Of a DNA stretch of 64,000 nt, positions 10,266 through 20,393 are shown piece by piece. Below the pieces are notes generated by a model, which did not search any database, was not told the origin of the DNA, and was given only the letters and a program-made list of their open reading frames with translations. Source of the stretch: Allodiplogaster sudhausi (Eukaryota; Nematoda; Chromadorea; Rhabditida; Diplogasteridae); contig CALZFC010000280.1 of NCBI GenBank assembly GCA_945643635.1, forward strand, positions 263,501 to 327,500, given 5' to 3'. The translations under genes and the position numbers were made by a program. Position 1 is the first letter of the stretch. The number at the start of each line of letters is the position of its first letter.

Positions 10266-13200
10266 ATGTTGGCGTGTCCACGCACTCAGAAACGAATTCT
10301 TGAAGAGAATTCCCCTCCGAACTTCCCAGACCCCAGAGAAGCAGCAGCTGCACGTGCTGAACGGGCTGCGCGCCGCGGGCAAGAGCACCGCGGCGGCTTA
10401 GTCCAACCGAGCCGGGAAGAGGAAACGTCTCTTACAGCAAGGCAAGGAGAGACTGACAAGGAGTCAGTCGTGACAAGGAAGGAAGAAGACAAGGAAGAAG
10501 GAGAAGTCAGCAATGACGGAGACGATGAAGACGACAATGTAGATGCTGCTTCTCATGACGATGACGATGACTTCGCCTCTTCACATGAAGGAGACGGAGG
10601 GGAAGACCCCTCTGTACTGTTCCCTGCTCCACAGCAGCAACCAGTCGTCTCTGAAGAGGACGAAGAAGATCCTTCTGTTCAGTTTCCCCCTCCTCCAGCA
10701 AGGAAAGTGCCGACCATCTCCGAGGCAGAGAAGAAGGCATTCTTGAGGAAGTGCGACACGAAACTGAAGGATCTGCACTTGTCAAGCATGAATGCCAGCG
10801 GATCAAGAGACCGCTTGCAGACCAAGAAGGAGAAGATCGAGAACCGACTTTTCGAGACATCCCCCGCCAGACTACAACAATCCAGGAGTCAGCTCACCGA
10901 TTTGATCGCTGCATGTGACGAGGATATTACAGTATACTGCCAACTGTATACCAAGTACCAGGAACACACTAACAATTTCACATGCAAGCAGTCAAAGGCC
11001 ACGGCGGAGAAGAAGCTACAAGGCTTCGAGAGCGTGCACGGTGCCGTGCATTCCTGGAACACAATTGTAGAAGGCGGAGCAGATGCAACTGCAGAAGCAA
11101 CTCGACTCATCCAACTCATCGACGACCGATTAGCAACAGAAGAGTGGAGAAGTCCAAGACGGTCGAAGGCTCCCTCCCCATCTCCTGCAGATCAATTCCC
11201 ACCCACGAGAGAGGCGGGATCTTCAGCGGATGAGAGGACGGAGCGCCGAGTACCGTACTCGCTAAGTGGAAGGGCGAGCGTTGTCACGCAAGAACATGAT
11301 AACCGACCACCAGCGAGAGAAGAGAGAAGTCATCCGCCAGCGCCTCCTCACAGATCGACGAGGACCATGCAAGAAGCTGAAGCCTCATCAAGCCACCGAT
11401 TCCAAGAGGACTCGGAAGGTGATGATCTACAGTGGAGACGAGAGCGGAACGAGAAGCAACAGCTCCATGGGCGACGGAGCGAGAGATCCGGCGTACAAGG
11501 CGAGTATCGCCAGCCGGAAGCTGCATCGATTGCAGCGAGAAGGGAGCAGCACCGACAACCGACTCCCAGAGAGGAAGAACTGTTCTCACTGATCAGAGAT
11601 AGGCAAGAGGATCGCCGACCACAGCTGCCACGTCTCACTCTCCGCACCTTCAGCGGAGATTTAGAGGACTACGAGACCTTTATGGTTGACTTCAAGGAGA
11701 CGATCGACAGCAGAGAAGATCTCTCCAATTATGACAAGATGCAGCATTTGAAGATGTCCATCACCGGAAAGGCGCTCAACATGCTCGACGGCCTTTCGCT
11801 CAGTGGTCACGACTATCGGGTTCCTCGATCGCAGATATGGAGTAAACAACCTGGCTCTCCCCACTATTTATGCAGAGCTAGAGGCGATTCCTCCTGGAGC
11901 ACGATCACTGGATGAGCAGAGCGAGGTCCTCAGCAAGATTCACGCGATCGTCAGGAAGCTGAACCGAGTCACCAAGACGGTTCAGACGGACGCTCATCTA
12001 CAGATGAAGATACTTGAGAAGTTCTCTCTTAAGACGCAGGACGAGATCATCCGGTGGCAGCTCGAACAGCGAGATGAGAATGGAGTTGTGACCAATTCCA
12101 CCACCGGACTCCTACTCTCCAAGTTGACAGAAATCATCAAGAACGAGGAGTACACCCTCGCAATGAAGAACTCCCTGAGTGCATCCAGGAATGCACAACA
12201 CAGCCGGTCTCAACAGTCGTCATCCAGGAGCCATGACAACTTCAAGCAGAGCCGGCAGCCTCAGTCGTCATTCAGGAATCACGACCGCTTCCAAAGGAAC
12301 AACTCCCAGTCCTTCCAGCAACAACAGTACCAGTCGCGACCAGCAGAGAGGAATCTGCGAATGGCGACAGTTGTGTCTTCTGCGGGAAGCACAAGTCGTC
12401 CCTGAGATGCAGATCCTTCCCTTCCGTCGACGATAAGATGAAGATGGCAACCGAGAAGGGTCTCTGCTTCCGATGCCTCCAGAGAGGCCACAGAGCCGAA
12501 TTCTGCAAGGAGTTCTGCCCCAGATGCAAGAAGAAGCACCACGAGGCACTCTGCACACAGCAGCATTCTACACACCCAGGAAGAGACGAAGGATTCCAGA
12601 ATGAGTCCGTCTCTGTCATATCTTCGTCAATCCCGCTCTGTCTTGCATCTGAGGATAGCAAGCACAACACTCCCTTGACTGCAGTTGTCCCATTGACCGT
12701 GAACAACTCGGAGCAGCAGATTCGAGTGATGCTGGATACTGGCGCCAGCATATCGATCGTCTCGGAAGAGTTCGCACGACAACACGGCCTCCACTCAGTT
12801 GGCAACAAGGAGTTGTCCATTCAAGGAGTTGGCGGCCAGAGCACCGGAAAGAAGAAACACGATATTGTTCTTCTCTCTCTGAAAAAGCTGGATGGCAAGC
12901 ACATGACCATTCCAGCATATGTATTCCCGAGCGATCTTCCTTCAGTATCGAGCACGAAGTTGGACCAGAAGGATTTCAACTTCATTAGGAAGCAGAAGAT
13001 CTTCCTTGCGGAGCGAGTTGCGAAGGGAAGCAAACCACTCTCCCCACCAGATGCAATTCTAAGTGCCAGGGTGAGTCTGGACATCCTCGAATTCCAGCCT
13101 CCGGATACCCTGCCCAGCGGCCTCCGACTACTCCACAGCAAGTTCGGACGACTCATTGCTGGCCCGACGAGCCAGCCGGTAGAGGATAGCCTCGTCCCCA

Positions 13201-13856
13201 CCCTTCATGTCTCCTCTAAGAAGGATGACCCACGCGGATCCCCTACTCAGCCTCTTCATCGACCGCAGAAGCAGTCTCAGCACTCTTCTCCGATGAAGGA
13301 ACAACCAGCGAAAACGGATACCGACAGATGTGTCTTTTGCAGAAAGCACACAAGGTCCCACGAATGCCGCAGCATTCCATCCGTCAAAGAGAGAACGAAG
13401 TTGGCCAGAGAGCAGCAGTTGTGCTTCAAGTGCCTTCAGGAAGGCCACACTGCAAATGTCTGCAAGCAGACGTGTCCCAGTTGTAAGAAGGGACATCACG
13501 AAGCTCTCTGCAAGAGGTCGAAGAGTCGCTTTTCTGGCAGTCTCCGGCAAGTTGTCAATGTCGCCGCGAGCTCGAAGACAACCCAGAACTGCACCCAAGA
13601 GGGTTCACTGCCACCGCGAACGACCTTTCGCCCACTTCGCAGCAGTAGCAGAGTTGCCACTCTTCCCGTTCTCACCGGTGCTCGTTCAATCTCACTGGAC
13701 TCGGGCCTGGACCGGAAGAACGGACAGGACATCGGAAGAAGGAAGCAGCCAACTCGGAAGGCGAAGTACAGGCACTCCAATGGGTTGAACCAGTCTTTCT
13801 CGTGCGCCCCGCAGCGTCACAAGGCCGTTGCCTGTGATGACTGCCAGATCTGCTGA
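10266..13856 (+). pseudogene. BEL/Pao retroelement gag-protease fragment with duplicated zinc knuckle; RT absent
   Basis: The first ORF (10266-11915) carries an acidic, Arg/Glu-rich N-terminal region and a BEL-type gag segment (FSGDLEDYETFMVDFKETID near 11650). The frame changes near 11815 and continues to about 12357 (helical gag C-terminus, Gln/Ser-rich linker). It changes back and runs to TGA 13856. This last part has a Cys/His zinc-knuckle module (CFRCLQRGHRAEFC near 12466), a retropepsin-like protease with DTG at 12735-12743, and a second Cys/His module of the same design (about 13330-13515). No reverse transcriptase, RNase H or integrase follows. It lies inside the Harbinger element, so it inserted later. 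Two frame breaks and the missing pol make it non-functional as an autonomous element. Confidence 0.75.
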
Positions 13857-13859
13857 GAA

Positions 13860-15019
13860 TGTGCATACTGTATCAACCGTACTCGTCGCTACTATCATGT
13901 ACTGTCCTCGATATTTCTTCCACTATTGATGTTTCTTGATGTTACAACTCACTCCTCCGATCTCTCTCTTTTCACTCCTCATCTCAATCTTATATGCCTG
14001 AACCCGAGAAGAGCCTAACCTAGCAAGGAAACTTCATTCCCCGACTATGCCACTCACGCAGAAGCAACCGACGAGGACAACCAGTACAGTCTTTCCCTGT
14101 TCCCTCCTTCTCCTCGTTGTTGTCTTCCCTTTTTGTGTGGCCCCAGTGTTCACACCAGCGTGAATGACTCTGATATATATTGTCGCGCAATTGCGCTCCA
14201 TCTTGTCAATTAGAATTCCCCGCCAAATATCCATTCTTAAATCATTTCAAGCGTTGCGATACGCGTTGCATACCCGCGTCCTTTTGCTTGGTCGCTTCAA
14301 GTGTCTGATTTATTTCTCCGTTTTCTCTTCTCGCGTGTAGGTGCATTTCTTCGTTGTCTCCTCGAATTATTATTTGTTATGCCATAACTCCTTCTTATTT
14401 CAGATACATTCCCTCTCAGACCTTTTAGCATCCTTTCCCTGTCCCCTTTAGTCCTTTTCAGAGGCTCAGAAGCCCAGTTGATTGTCACATTTATTAATTA
14501 TGTTTTGTCATTACTTATCGCTTCTTGGTCTTTTCTTTCTCCTCACTCCTTCGAGTCTTCTCTTCTTCGAGTCTTCTTGTCTCTCAACCTTTCTCACTCA
14601 CGCCGCTTGTTGTTGTTCCGGTCCTCCCGCAACCTCGTAACGGCTTCTACCGTTGTTTAAGGGTTAAAGACCGGCGGCACAAGTGGCTCGCGGATCGTGC
14701 GCTTGGCCGCCACCGATTCCGCTTCTCCTTTTCTCTTCTCTCTCTCGACTACAACGGCAAGCGTCCGTTTGTAGTCCTCTCTCTTCTCCCCTTCTTTCTT
14801 TCTTTGTTTCTTTCCATTCCTCCCTTTCAGGGTTTACATTTATTACTTATTCTTTCTTTCTTTATTACAATCCACATCCTCCTCCATCTTTTCAGCTTTA
14901 GGTCTTGGAATAGAATCTAGATTCTAGTTCTGTTACTTTGATGTATAGATATTAATTCTGGACTGATCTCGAAGACTATTTGGAAGTAATAAATTGTTCT
15001 TGTTCATCGACGAGTTGAA
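13860..15019. other. Pyrimidine-rich spacer with poly(A) signal; possible BEL 3' remnant
   Basis: No gene is seen. The stretch is CT-rich and has an AATAAA at 14988-14993 on the plus strand, which could end a plus-strand transcript of the BEL fragment. It borders the convergent transposase gene (stop at 15020). No repeat of it was found upstream of 10266, so an LTR cannot be claimed. Confidence 0.35.
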
Positions 15020-16297
15020 CTACATATCATTGTGAAGTGGAAACAACCGAGTCAGCGAGTCAAAGCCCTTTATCGATTGATACAAGATGATCAAGGGCGG
15101 AAACCCGCACAACAGCATTGCAGAGACTTGATCACGGGGGTTTAGGGAATAGGGCGGGACAGGCAGTCTGCGGTTAGGTGGGCCAAGTGACATCCGGCAG
15201 TAGCCTCTCGCGATCCCGTAGCTGTGGAGTACGCAGCAGAAAAGTGCCACCCTTGCTGCTTTCTCGGGAGAGAGGCGGATGCGGGTGGAGAGGATGGAGA
15301 ACCTCCTTTTGAGCCATCCGAAGGCTTGCTCCACGATGACTCGGGTCTTAGCATGCTTCTTATTGAATCGTCTCTGTTGACGTGTCAGGGCCCCTCTGCT
15401 TGGATACGGTGTCATCATTCGCGGGCCGTTCTTGAATCCGCTATCTCCAGCCAGGGCGTATCCGGGATGGTTCCCCAATGCATCCAGATTCGACTTCGCC
15501 GTGGACTGCGAATATATGAAAGAATCGTGACCGGAGCCGGGGTAGCGTGGGTTCACGTAGAGGAATCTTCCGCGATAGTCTACAATGGCCAACATATTAA
15601 GTGCGCAGAAGCCTTTCCGACATCTGTATCCGCCGGCATGCGCGTCCGGGGTTAAGATAGGGATAAGGGTGCCGTCGACAGCTCCAATCACGTTCGGAAT
15701 GCCAGAAAAGCGCGAGAAGCCTCTCGCCGTATGATCTCGCCAGGCTGCGTCGTTGATAGGGAAGGAGATGAAGCGGGAGACCATCCCTGGCTCCGTCAGC
15801 GCGTTGACCACTCGCGTTACGACATCGGAGACGACCTTCTGGCTGCAGCCAAACCGATCCGCAATGACAGTTTGGTGGCTGTTCGTGGCCAGGTAGGAAA
15901 TGGCCATGGCAACCTGAAAAGTATGTTTTAGTTTATTTCTGGGTTGTTGTTCTTTCTCTCTCTCTGTCAATCTCTTTTCCTCGTTATTTTACTCTCTTAC
16001 TCACTCTCTCTCTCTTCTTTCTTTTTCTCACTCTCTCTCTCTCTCTCTCTATCCATCTACTCTTTCTATTCCTTCTTGCATCCTTACTTGATTCCGCTTC
16101 GAGATTGCCCAGTTGAAGTCGTCTTCCGGAACAAGGTGGGAGTCGCACAGCGTGACCAGTTCATCCAACTCCCTCTTCCGAAAGCGATACTTCATTCGGA
16201 AGATCGCTGGATTCGTGATGTTACGATGGGGATGCAGCCGTGTGTAATCCATGTTCAGCGTCCTTCGCCGACGTCGATAGAGAAACAGTGCCGCCAT
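15020..16297 (-). CDS. PIF/Harbinger DDE transposase (HARBI1-like), 2 exons
   Basis: Exon 1 is 16088-16297 (70 codons) and exon 2 is 15020-15913. The intron is a CT-rich GT-AG intron with donor GTAAGGA and acceptor TTTTCAG. The predicted protein is 367 residues, the usual HARBI1 size. The N-terminal part has the Arg-rich start and FRMKYRFRKRELDELV helix typical of the family. The DDE catalytic acids are present as D150 (GAVDGTLI), D200 (GSGHDSF) and E265 (VEQAFGWLKRRF). The enzyme cuts and rejoins the element's terminal inverted repeats. It is transcribed towards the BEL insertion and away from the right TIR. No internal stop or frameshift is seen, so it is potentially active. Confidence 0.88.
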
Positions 16298-16464
16298 CTG
16301 TTGACTCTTGGTGAGAGAGACTAAGAAGGACCGCCGGTTCTGCTCGAGGATAGGAAACGAAATAAATCTTTGCCACCCGCTAGTTAGTTATATTAGAGGA
16401 AGAAGGTGAAAGGTGGAGGAAGAAGGTGCCGGGGCGACATGGAGGGTGGCGGTAGCTCCCCCGA

Positions 16465-17481
16465 GTTCTCCCCCCAAAAAAGAGACACTTTACAACGGCG
16501 GCTGTAGTCCATTTTTTTCGAAAGTTCAAGATTTCTGAAACATGTACAGGTTTTGCTCTTTCATCGGGGGAAATATTATGTAAAAGTCTTTGCTCTTTCG
16601 AATGGTTATGACCTTTCTGGAAACCCGGCTCACAAATGACCTGATAGTTGGCTTCGAAGGAGTTTTCGTACATTTATTTCGCCATCTAGGCTCGTAAAAA
16701 TGAAATTTCTTGACTTTTTGAGTCCTTTTGAGTGGTATATCATAAAAGAATTTCCAAGAATCATGGAATACCCATTATTATGTGCTACATGCTTCAAAAG
16801 AACAATTTTGAAATATTTGCTTAAAAAAATATTCAGCAATGTCGCCTTCAACAGCCTGCATTCAAATACATATTCCCAAAAAAGGTTCCTCCGATTTTTA
16901 TTATAAAGCTTCATCCGACGCAGTTTTAGCTGCTCTTTCTCACAGTATAAATATTGTGTGGAAAATCGGTATACAAAACTACAAAACCCATTAATGGTCA
17001 AAAGAACGACTATTTTTGCACCAGAAATTGGCCTAAAACACAAAAAATTAATTTTCGACCTTAAGAGTAAATTTTTTATGTACAAATCATATACCATTTT
17101 GAAGAGCATTAAAAACTACATAGAATTGAATGTTTTTTACAGAAAAAAGGGTCCGAGATTTTTCCTCGTAGAAACATATTATATGCAGTTTTTGCACCTC
17201 TTTAATTTGGAAGATGCAGTATTTGGCAAGTCATAATAAAAAAAAGTTATTGCCTGAAAACCACATTTCAAAAAAAATTTAATTGGACAAAAGTCATATA
17301 TATTTTATCTTTCGAAAATGATCTCCACTTTTTTGTGAAATTTTTGTGTTGTTTTGAACAAGGAATCTACCACTGAAAAGATTATTGAGAAATATTAAGT
17401 ATAACGGTAGATATGGTCTTCCAAAATTTTGGAGCATTTCGACTAATAACTAAGAGAAAAAATTTTCGAAAACTTTTTGAC
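16465..17481 (-). repeat. Right terminal inverted repeat of the Harbinger element
   Basis: Reverse complement of 6317-7598 without the MITE found there. The outer tip is CTTTTTGAC at 17473-17481. The inner end reaches the GAGTTCTCCCCCC block near 16468. Confidence 0.85.
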
Positions 17482-17555
17482 CACCTAATCTTCGTTATGA
17501 GCACTATATGCGTCCCTTATAAAGTTTTCAAAGTAAGAGAAAAATAAAAATTTCC

Positions 17556-17603
17556 CGGGGCAGGCGTCCATTGCGGCCTCCTTGAGTCTTACTGAGAGGC
17601 TTA
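17556..17603. repeat. Fragment similar to the end of the 33.5-kb foldback element
   Basis: CCCGGGGCAGGCGTCCATTG and the following CCTTGAGTCTTACTGAGAGGCT resemble the GC-rich terminus of the foldback at 33545-34503 (CCCCGGGGCAGGCCCCCATGG ... CTTACAGAGAGACTCTCTTG). It is a short and isolated match. Confidence 0.45.
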
Positions 17604-17888
17604 ATGCTATCAGTCATTTCTCCACATCTGAACCATGTCGTTAAGCGTTTTGATCAAAAATGTTTGGCAAGAGTAAATTTAATTTCTCAACTACAAGAAT
17701 TGCCCTCGGCGTGGGATAATTTAAGAGGCGTCCGCACTACTCTTGACGCCCTCCTCTCCATCTTATCTAGACTTTGGGCCCAAAACGGCACCGAAGGAGA
17801 CATCCTCCTAGAAATTATCTTGAAAAATAATTTTGATCAAAAAATGAAAAAGGAAGCTAGCTGGAGAAGGATAGAGAGGAAGATCTAG
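17604..17888 (+). pseudogene. BEL/Pao gag fragment, right part of the interrupted element
   Basis: An open segment of 94 codons contains a BEL-type gag helical region (LRGVRTTLDALLSILSRLWA, then a LLEIILKN motif). This arrangement of a short helix pair with Leu-rich spacing is familiar from the DUF1759 part of BEL/Pao gag. It lies just outside the right Harbinger end, opposite the gag start at 6122. No protease or pol follows; hAT MITE sequence begins at 17914. Confidence 0.5.
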
Positions 17889-17913
17889 AGAGCGACACAG
17901 CACTGATGCAGAT

Positions 17914-18197
17914 CAAGGATGGGCGGCCCGGGCCGGGCCCGCGGGCGGCCCGCGGCCCGGCCCGGCCCGGCCCGCAGGTGATTTCCCGGCCCGGCCCGGT
18001 GATTTCCAAGGCCAAGCCCGGGCCGGGCCCGGGAATTTAAGGCCCGGCCCGGCCCGCCAGATATTTTTAGAAGTAGGATCCTTCGATTGTAGGCCCGGCC
18101 CGGGCCCGGCCTGGAACTTGCCGGGCCGGCTCGGGCCCAGCCTGGAGAGTGGCGGGCCCGGCCCGGGCCGACCCGGGCCGGTTTTTGCCCATCCTTG
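17914..18197. mobile_element. GC-rich hAT-type MITE, copy 1, with perfect 8-bp target duplication
   Basis: The ends are CAAGGATGGGC and GCCCATCCTTG (11-bp perfect inverted repeat), flanked on both sides by ATGCAGAT (17906-17913 and 18198-18205). An 8-bp duplication with C-A-x-G-G ends is typical of hAT elements. The interior is alternating GGCCC/GGGCC blocks with strong self-pairing and no coding capacity. Confidence 0.9.
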
Positions 18198-18235
18198 ATG
18201 CAGATAAATGAAAGGATGAAAGAGGAAGTGAACGA

Positions 18236-18727
18236 ACCAGCAACTATGTATTCAATGAAAAGGACGACAGTATAACGGCTGCCGCCTCCGGCTTCAAGAT
18301 CGGAGATGCAATGCGGTTTTCACTTCGCCTCGCCTTCTCTTTTCCTGCCCATCCTCCTGCTCATTATTTTAATGTCCCTGGCTTCTGCCCTTCGCAACCG
18401 TCTTCTTCCCATTGCGACCATCTCGGACATCTTCCCGATTTTCCTTCTCCCTTTCACTCTCTCTGTCTGCCTCTCTTTCACTCTCTTTCTCTCATCAAAT
18501 TCACGTATTTATTGCCTGCTTCATTGCCTTATGCATCATTCTTTTGATGAAAAGGAGAAACAAAAATGACAAATCGAGAATGGATGAGGCCTCCGTGAAA
18601 TTCGCTGCTTCCATGGCTACCTTCACTACCAAACATCTCACTCGTCACAAACCACTCCCGTCCACACCTGACATTAAAAACCAATACTGCTTCCTACTTA
18701 TAATAGACATTTTCAATACCATAACCC
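18236..18727 (+). repeat. Dispersed repeat copy B (pair of 4327-4809)
   Basis: Nearly identical to 4369-4809 over 18287-18727, same orientation, with a few substitutions. The hAT MITE copy 1 lies just upstream and is absent from copy A, so it was added after duplication. Confidence 0.8.
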
Positions 18728-18849
18728 AATTACATACAGTTTCGGCCTTCAGCCGAAGCGCTATGTTATACCTTTTCCTATCTGTGTCATTTCATCATTG
18801 TATTACTGTGAATGGGCCGGCCGCCCATCCCAATTTCCCAAAGACCATC

Positions 18850-19267
18850 CAGAGGTGTGAATGGGCCGGCCACCCGGCCCAATTTCCCAAAGCCCCGGGC
18901 CTTGTCGGGCCCAAGAAAAGTTGGGCCGGCCCGTAGGCCCGATTGGGCCCTCAAGTCAGAAATTCCTGACAAATTGATGATAAAGACGTAAACTTTAAAT
19001 TTTAGGAAGTATTAGAAATGGGTGTATATTTACTAAATATGTCAATGGATACATCAAATAACATCAATGGAGTGGAAATGTTATTTTAAAAATTGTACGA
19101 AATTTTTTTTTACATTAGAAATATTAAATTTAAATATGAGAGCCTAAATCTGGCCGGGCCGGGCCGAAAATTACAAGGCCTGGAACTTTCCGACCGGACC
19201 GGGCCGAGACTTGTTAGGGCCCGATGGCCGGGCTGGCCCAAAAATTGTGGGCCCATTCCCTCCTCTG
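18850..19267. mobile_element. GC-rich hAT-type MITE, copy 2
   Basis: Left end CAGAGGTGTGAATGGGCC, right end GGGCCCATTCCCTCCTCTG. The GC-rich arms enclose an AT-rich centre (AGAAATTCCTGACAAATTGA) shared with copy 3 at 28.3 kb. A partial duplicate of its own left end precedes it (18811-18849). The 8-bp flanks do not match. Confidence 0.75.
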
Positions 19268-20390
19268 ATTGAGCCATACTTACATATTTGCCTTATATTT
19301 GTTTCGAGATTATATATTGTTTATCTGGAGAGGAGAACAAGAAGAACATCGGAGGAAATTAGAGAAATATGACGCAATCAGATGAGTAAGTGTGCTTAAG
19401 GCACCTTAGACAAGAGAAAAAACAAAACAAAGCAGAAATTATAAAAATAATATGTTCGGAAACGGAAAAGTTCCGTAGGACATAAAGAAGTAAATATAGT
19501 TCACTGTTGCGAAACTTTCTCGTTGAAAACTTTCTGTGTTTTTCTGAGTTTTCTCTAAGTGAATGGCATGTGGTGTTGTCGTTAATGTAGGTTAGTAGGT
19601 TTTGGCTTTAGTCGACCGTTTACAAAATTGAAGAAGGAGCGTGGGGATACAGAGGTGACTGCGCGCTTCTCTTGTCTAATTGTAGTATCGTGGCAAGTGG
19701 ACGGCGTTGTTCCCGAGCCGAATGGAGAATCGCGAAAGGTTTACTTTTTCGAATGTTTGATAATCTACAATAACAAACTTTTGTTATGTATCATTTAGCT
19801 ATTGCATTTTCATTAATTTGGGATAATAAAATAATACGTTCACCGTACTAGCAGTTGATGCGCCTGATATTAAAAGCAGAAGTATCGGTGGCCAACGTGA
19901 GGAAACCTACTGTAGTCACTAGGCTCTTGGGGAGAAAGCCGTCGATTGTATCCTGTAAGAACATGCATACAATGATGTATATTTTTTAAAAAAACCTTTA
20001 AACTCTTTCAATTTTAATCATAAAGTAGTGAGTTGAGCATTTTATCTCAAATTTTGCCCAGATATTAGTTAACATATCTTTGAAACATTATCGTCTTGAT
20101 AAATTAATTTTCGTATTTCTAACATATGTGTGTACATAGTTGCATTTCTAAACTTTTCAAACGGGTACAAATAGCACATTGGATGCTATGATTTGTTACA
20201 GATTGTCTTTTTTTAAGTAAGATAGTATGTAAGAATGCAAGCATGTCCTATAAAAGATTTATCTGCTACTAACGTGTTTTGCACCTCTGGGATGTTCCTT
20301 TTCAATGACTAAATTTTTTATCCTATTATCCGGGGATTTGGAAAGATACAACAAAAGAATGGCACAGGAGAAATTGTTTTCTCCTGTGCC
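19268..20390. other. AT-rich spacer, no gene seen
   Basis: No ORF with domain-like sequence is visible. It may contain the 3' untranslated region of the minus-strand gene whose exons begin near 20400. Confidence 0.35.
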
Positions 20391-20393
20391 ATG

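Larger units (their letters stand above)
6317..17481. mobile_element. PIF/Harbinger DNA transposon with about 1-kb terminal inverted repeats and nested insertions
   Basis: The left end (6317 to about 7598) and the right end (about 16465-17481, reverse complement) are copies of each other. Shared anchors include GTCAAAAAGTTTTCGAAA at the outer tips, the CCAAAATTTTGGA palindrome, and the GGGGGGAGAACTC block at the inner tips. Between them lie the two proteins expected of this superfamily: a Myb/SANT-like protein (8076-9811, plus) and a DDE transposase (15020-16297, minus). A second BEL fragment occupies the middle. The 3-bp target duplication expected for Harbinger was not clear at the ends, so the boundaries may be off by some bases. 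Confidence 0.85.

Noticed and set aside
10286..12918. Minus-strand ORFs across the BEL gag
   Set aside because: They are shadows of GC-rich coding sequence on the plus strand, which has gag, zinc knuckle and DTG motifs.
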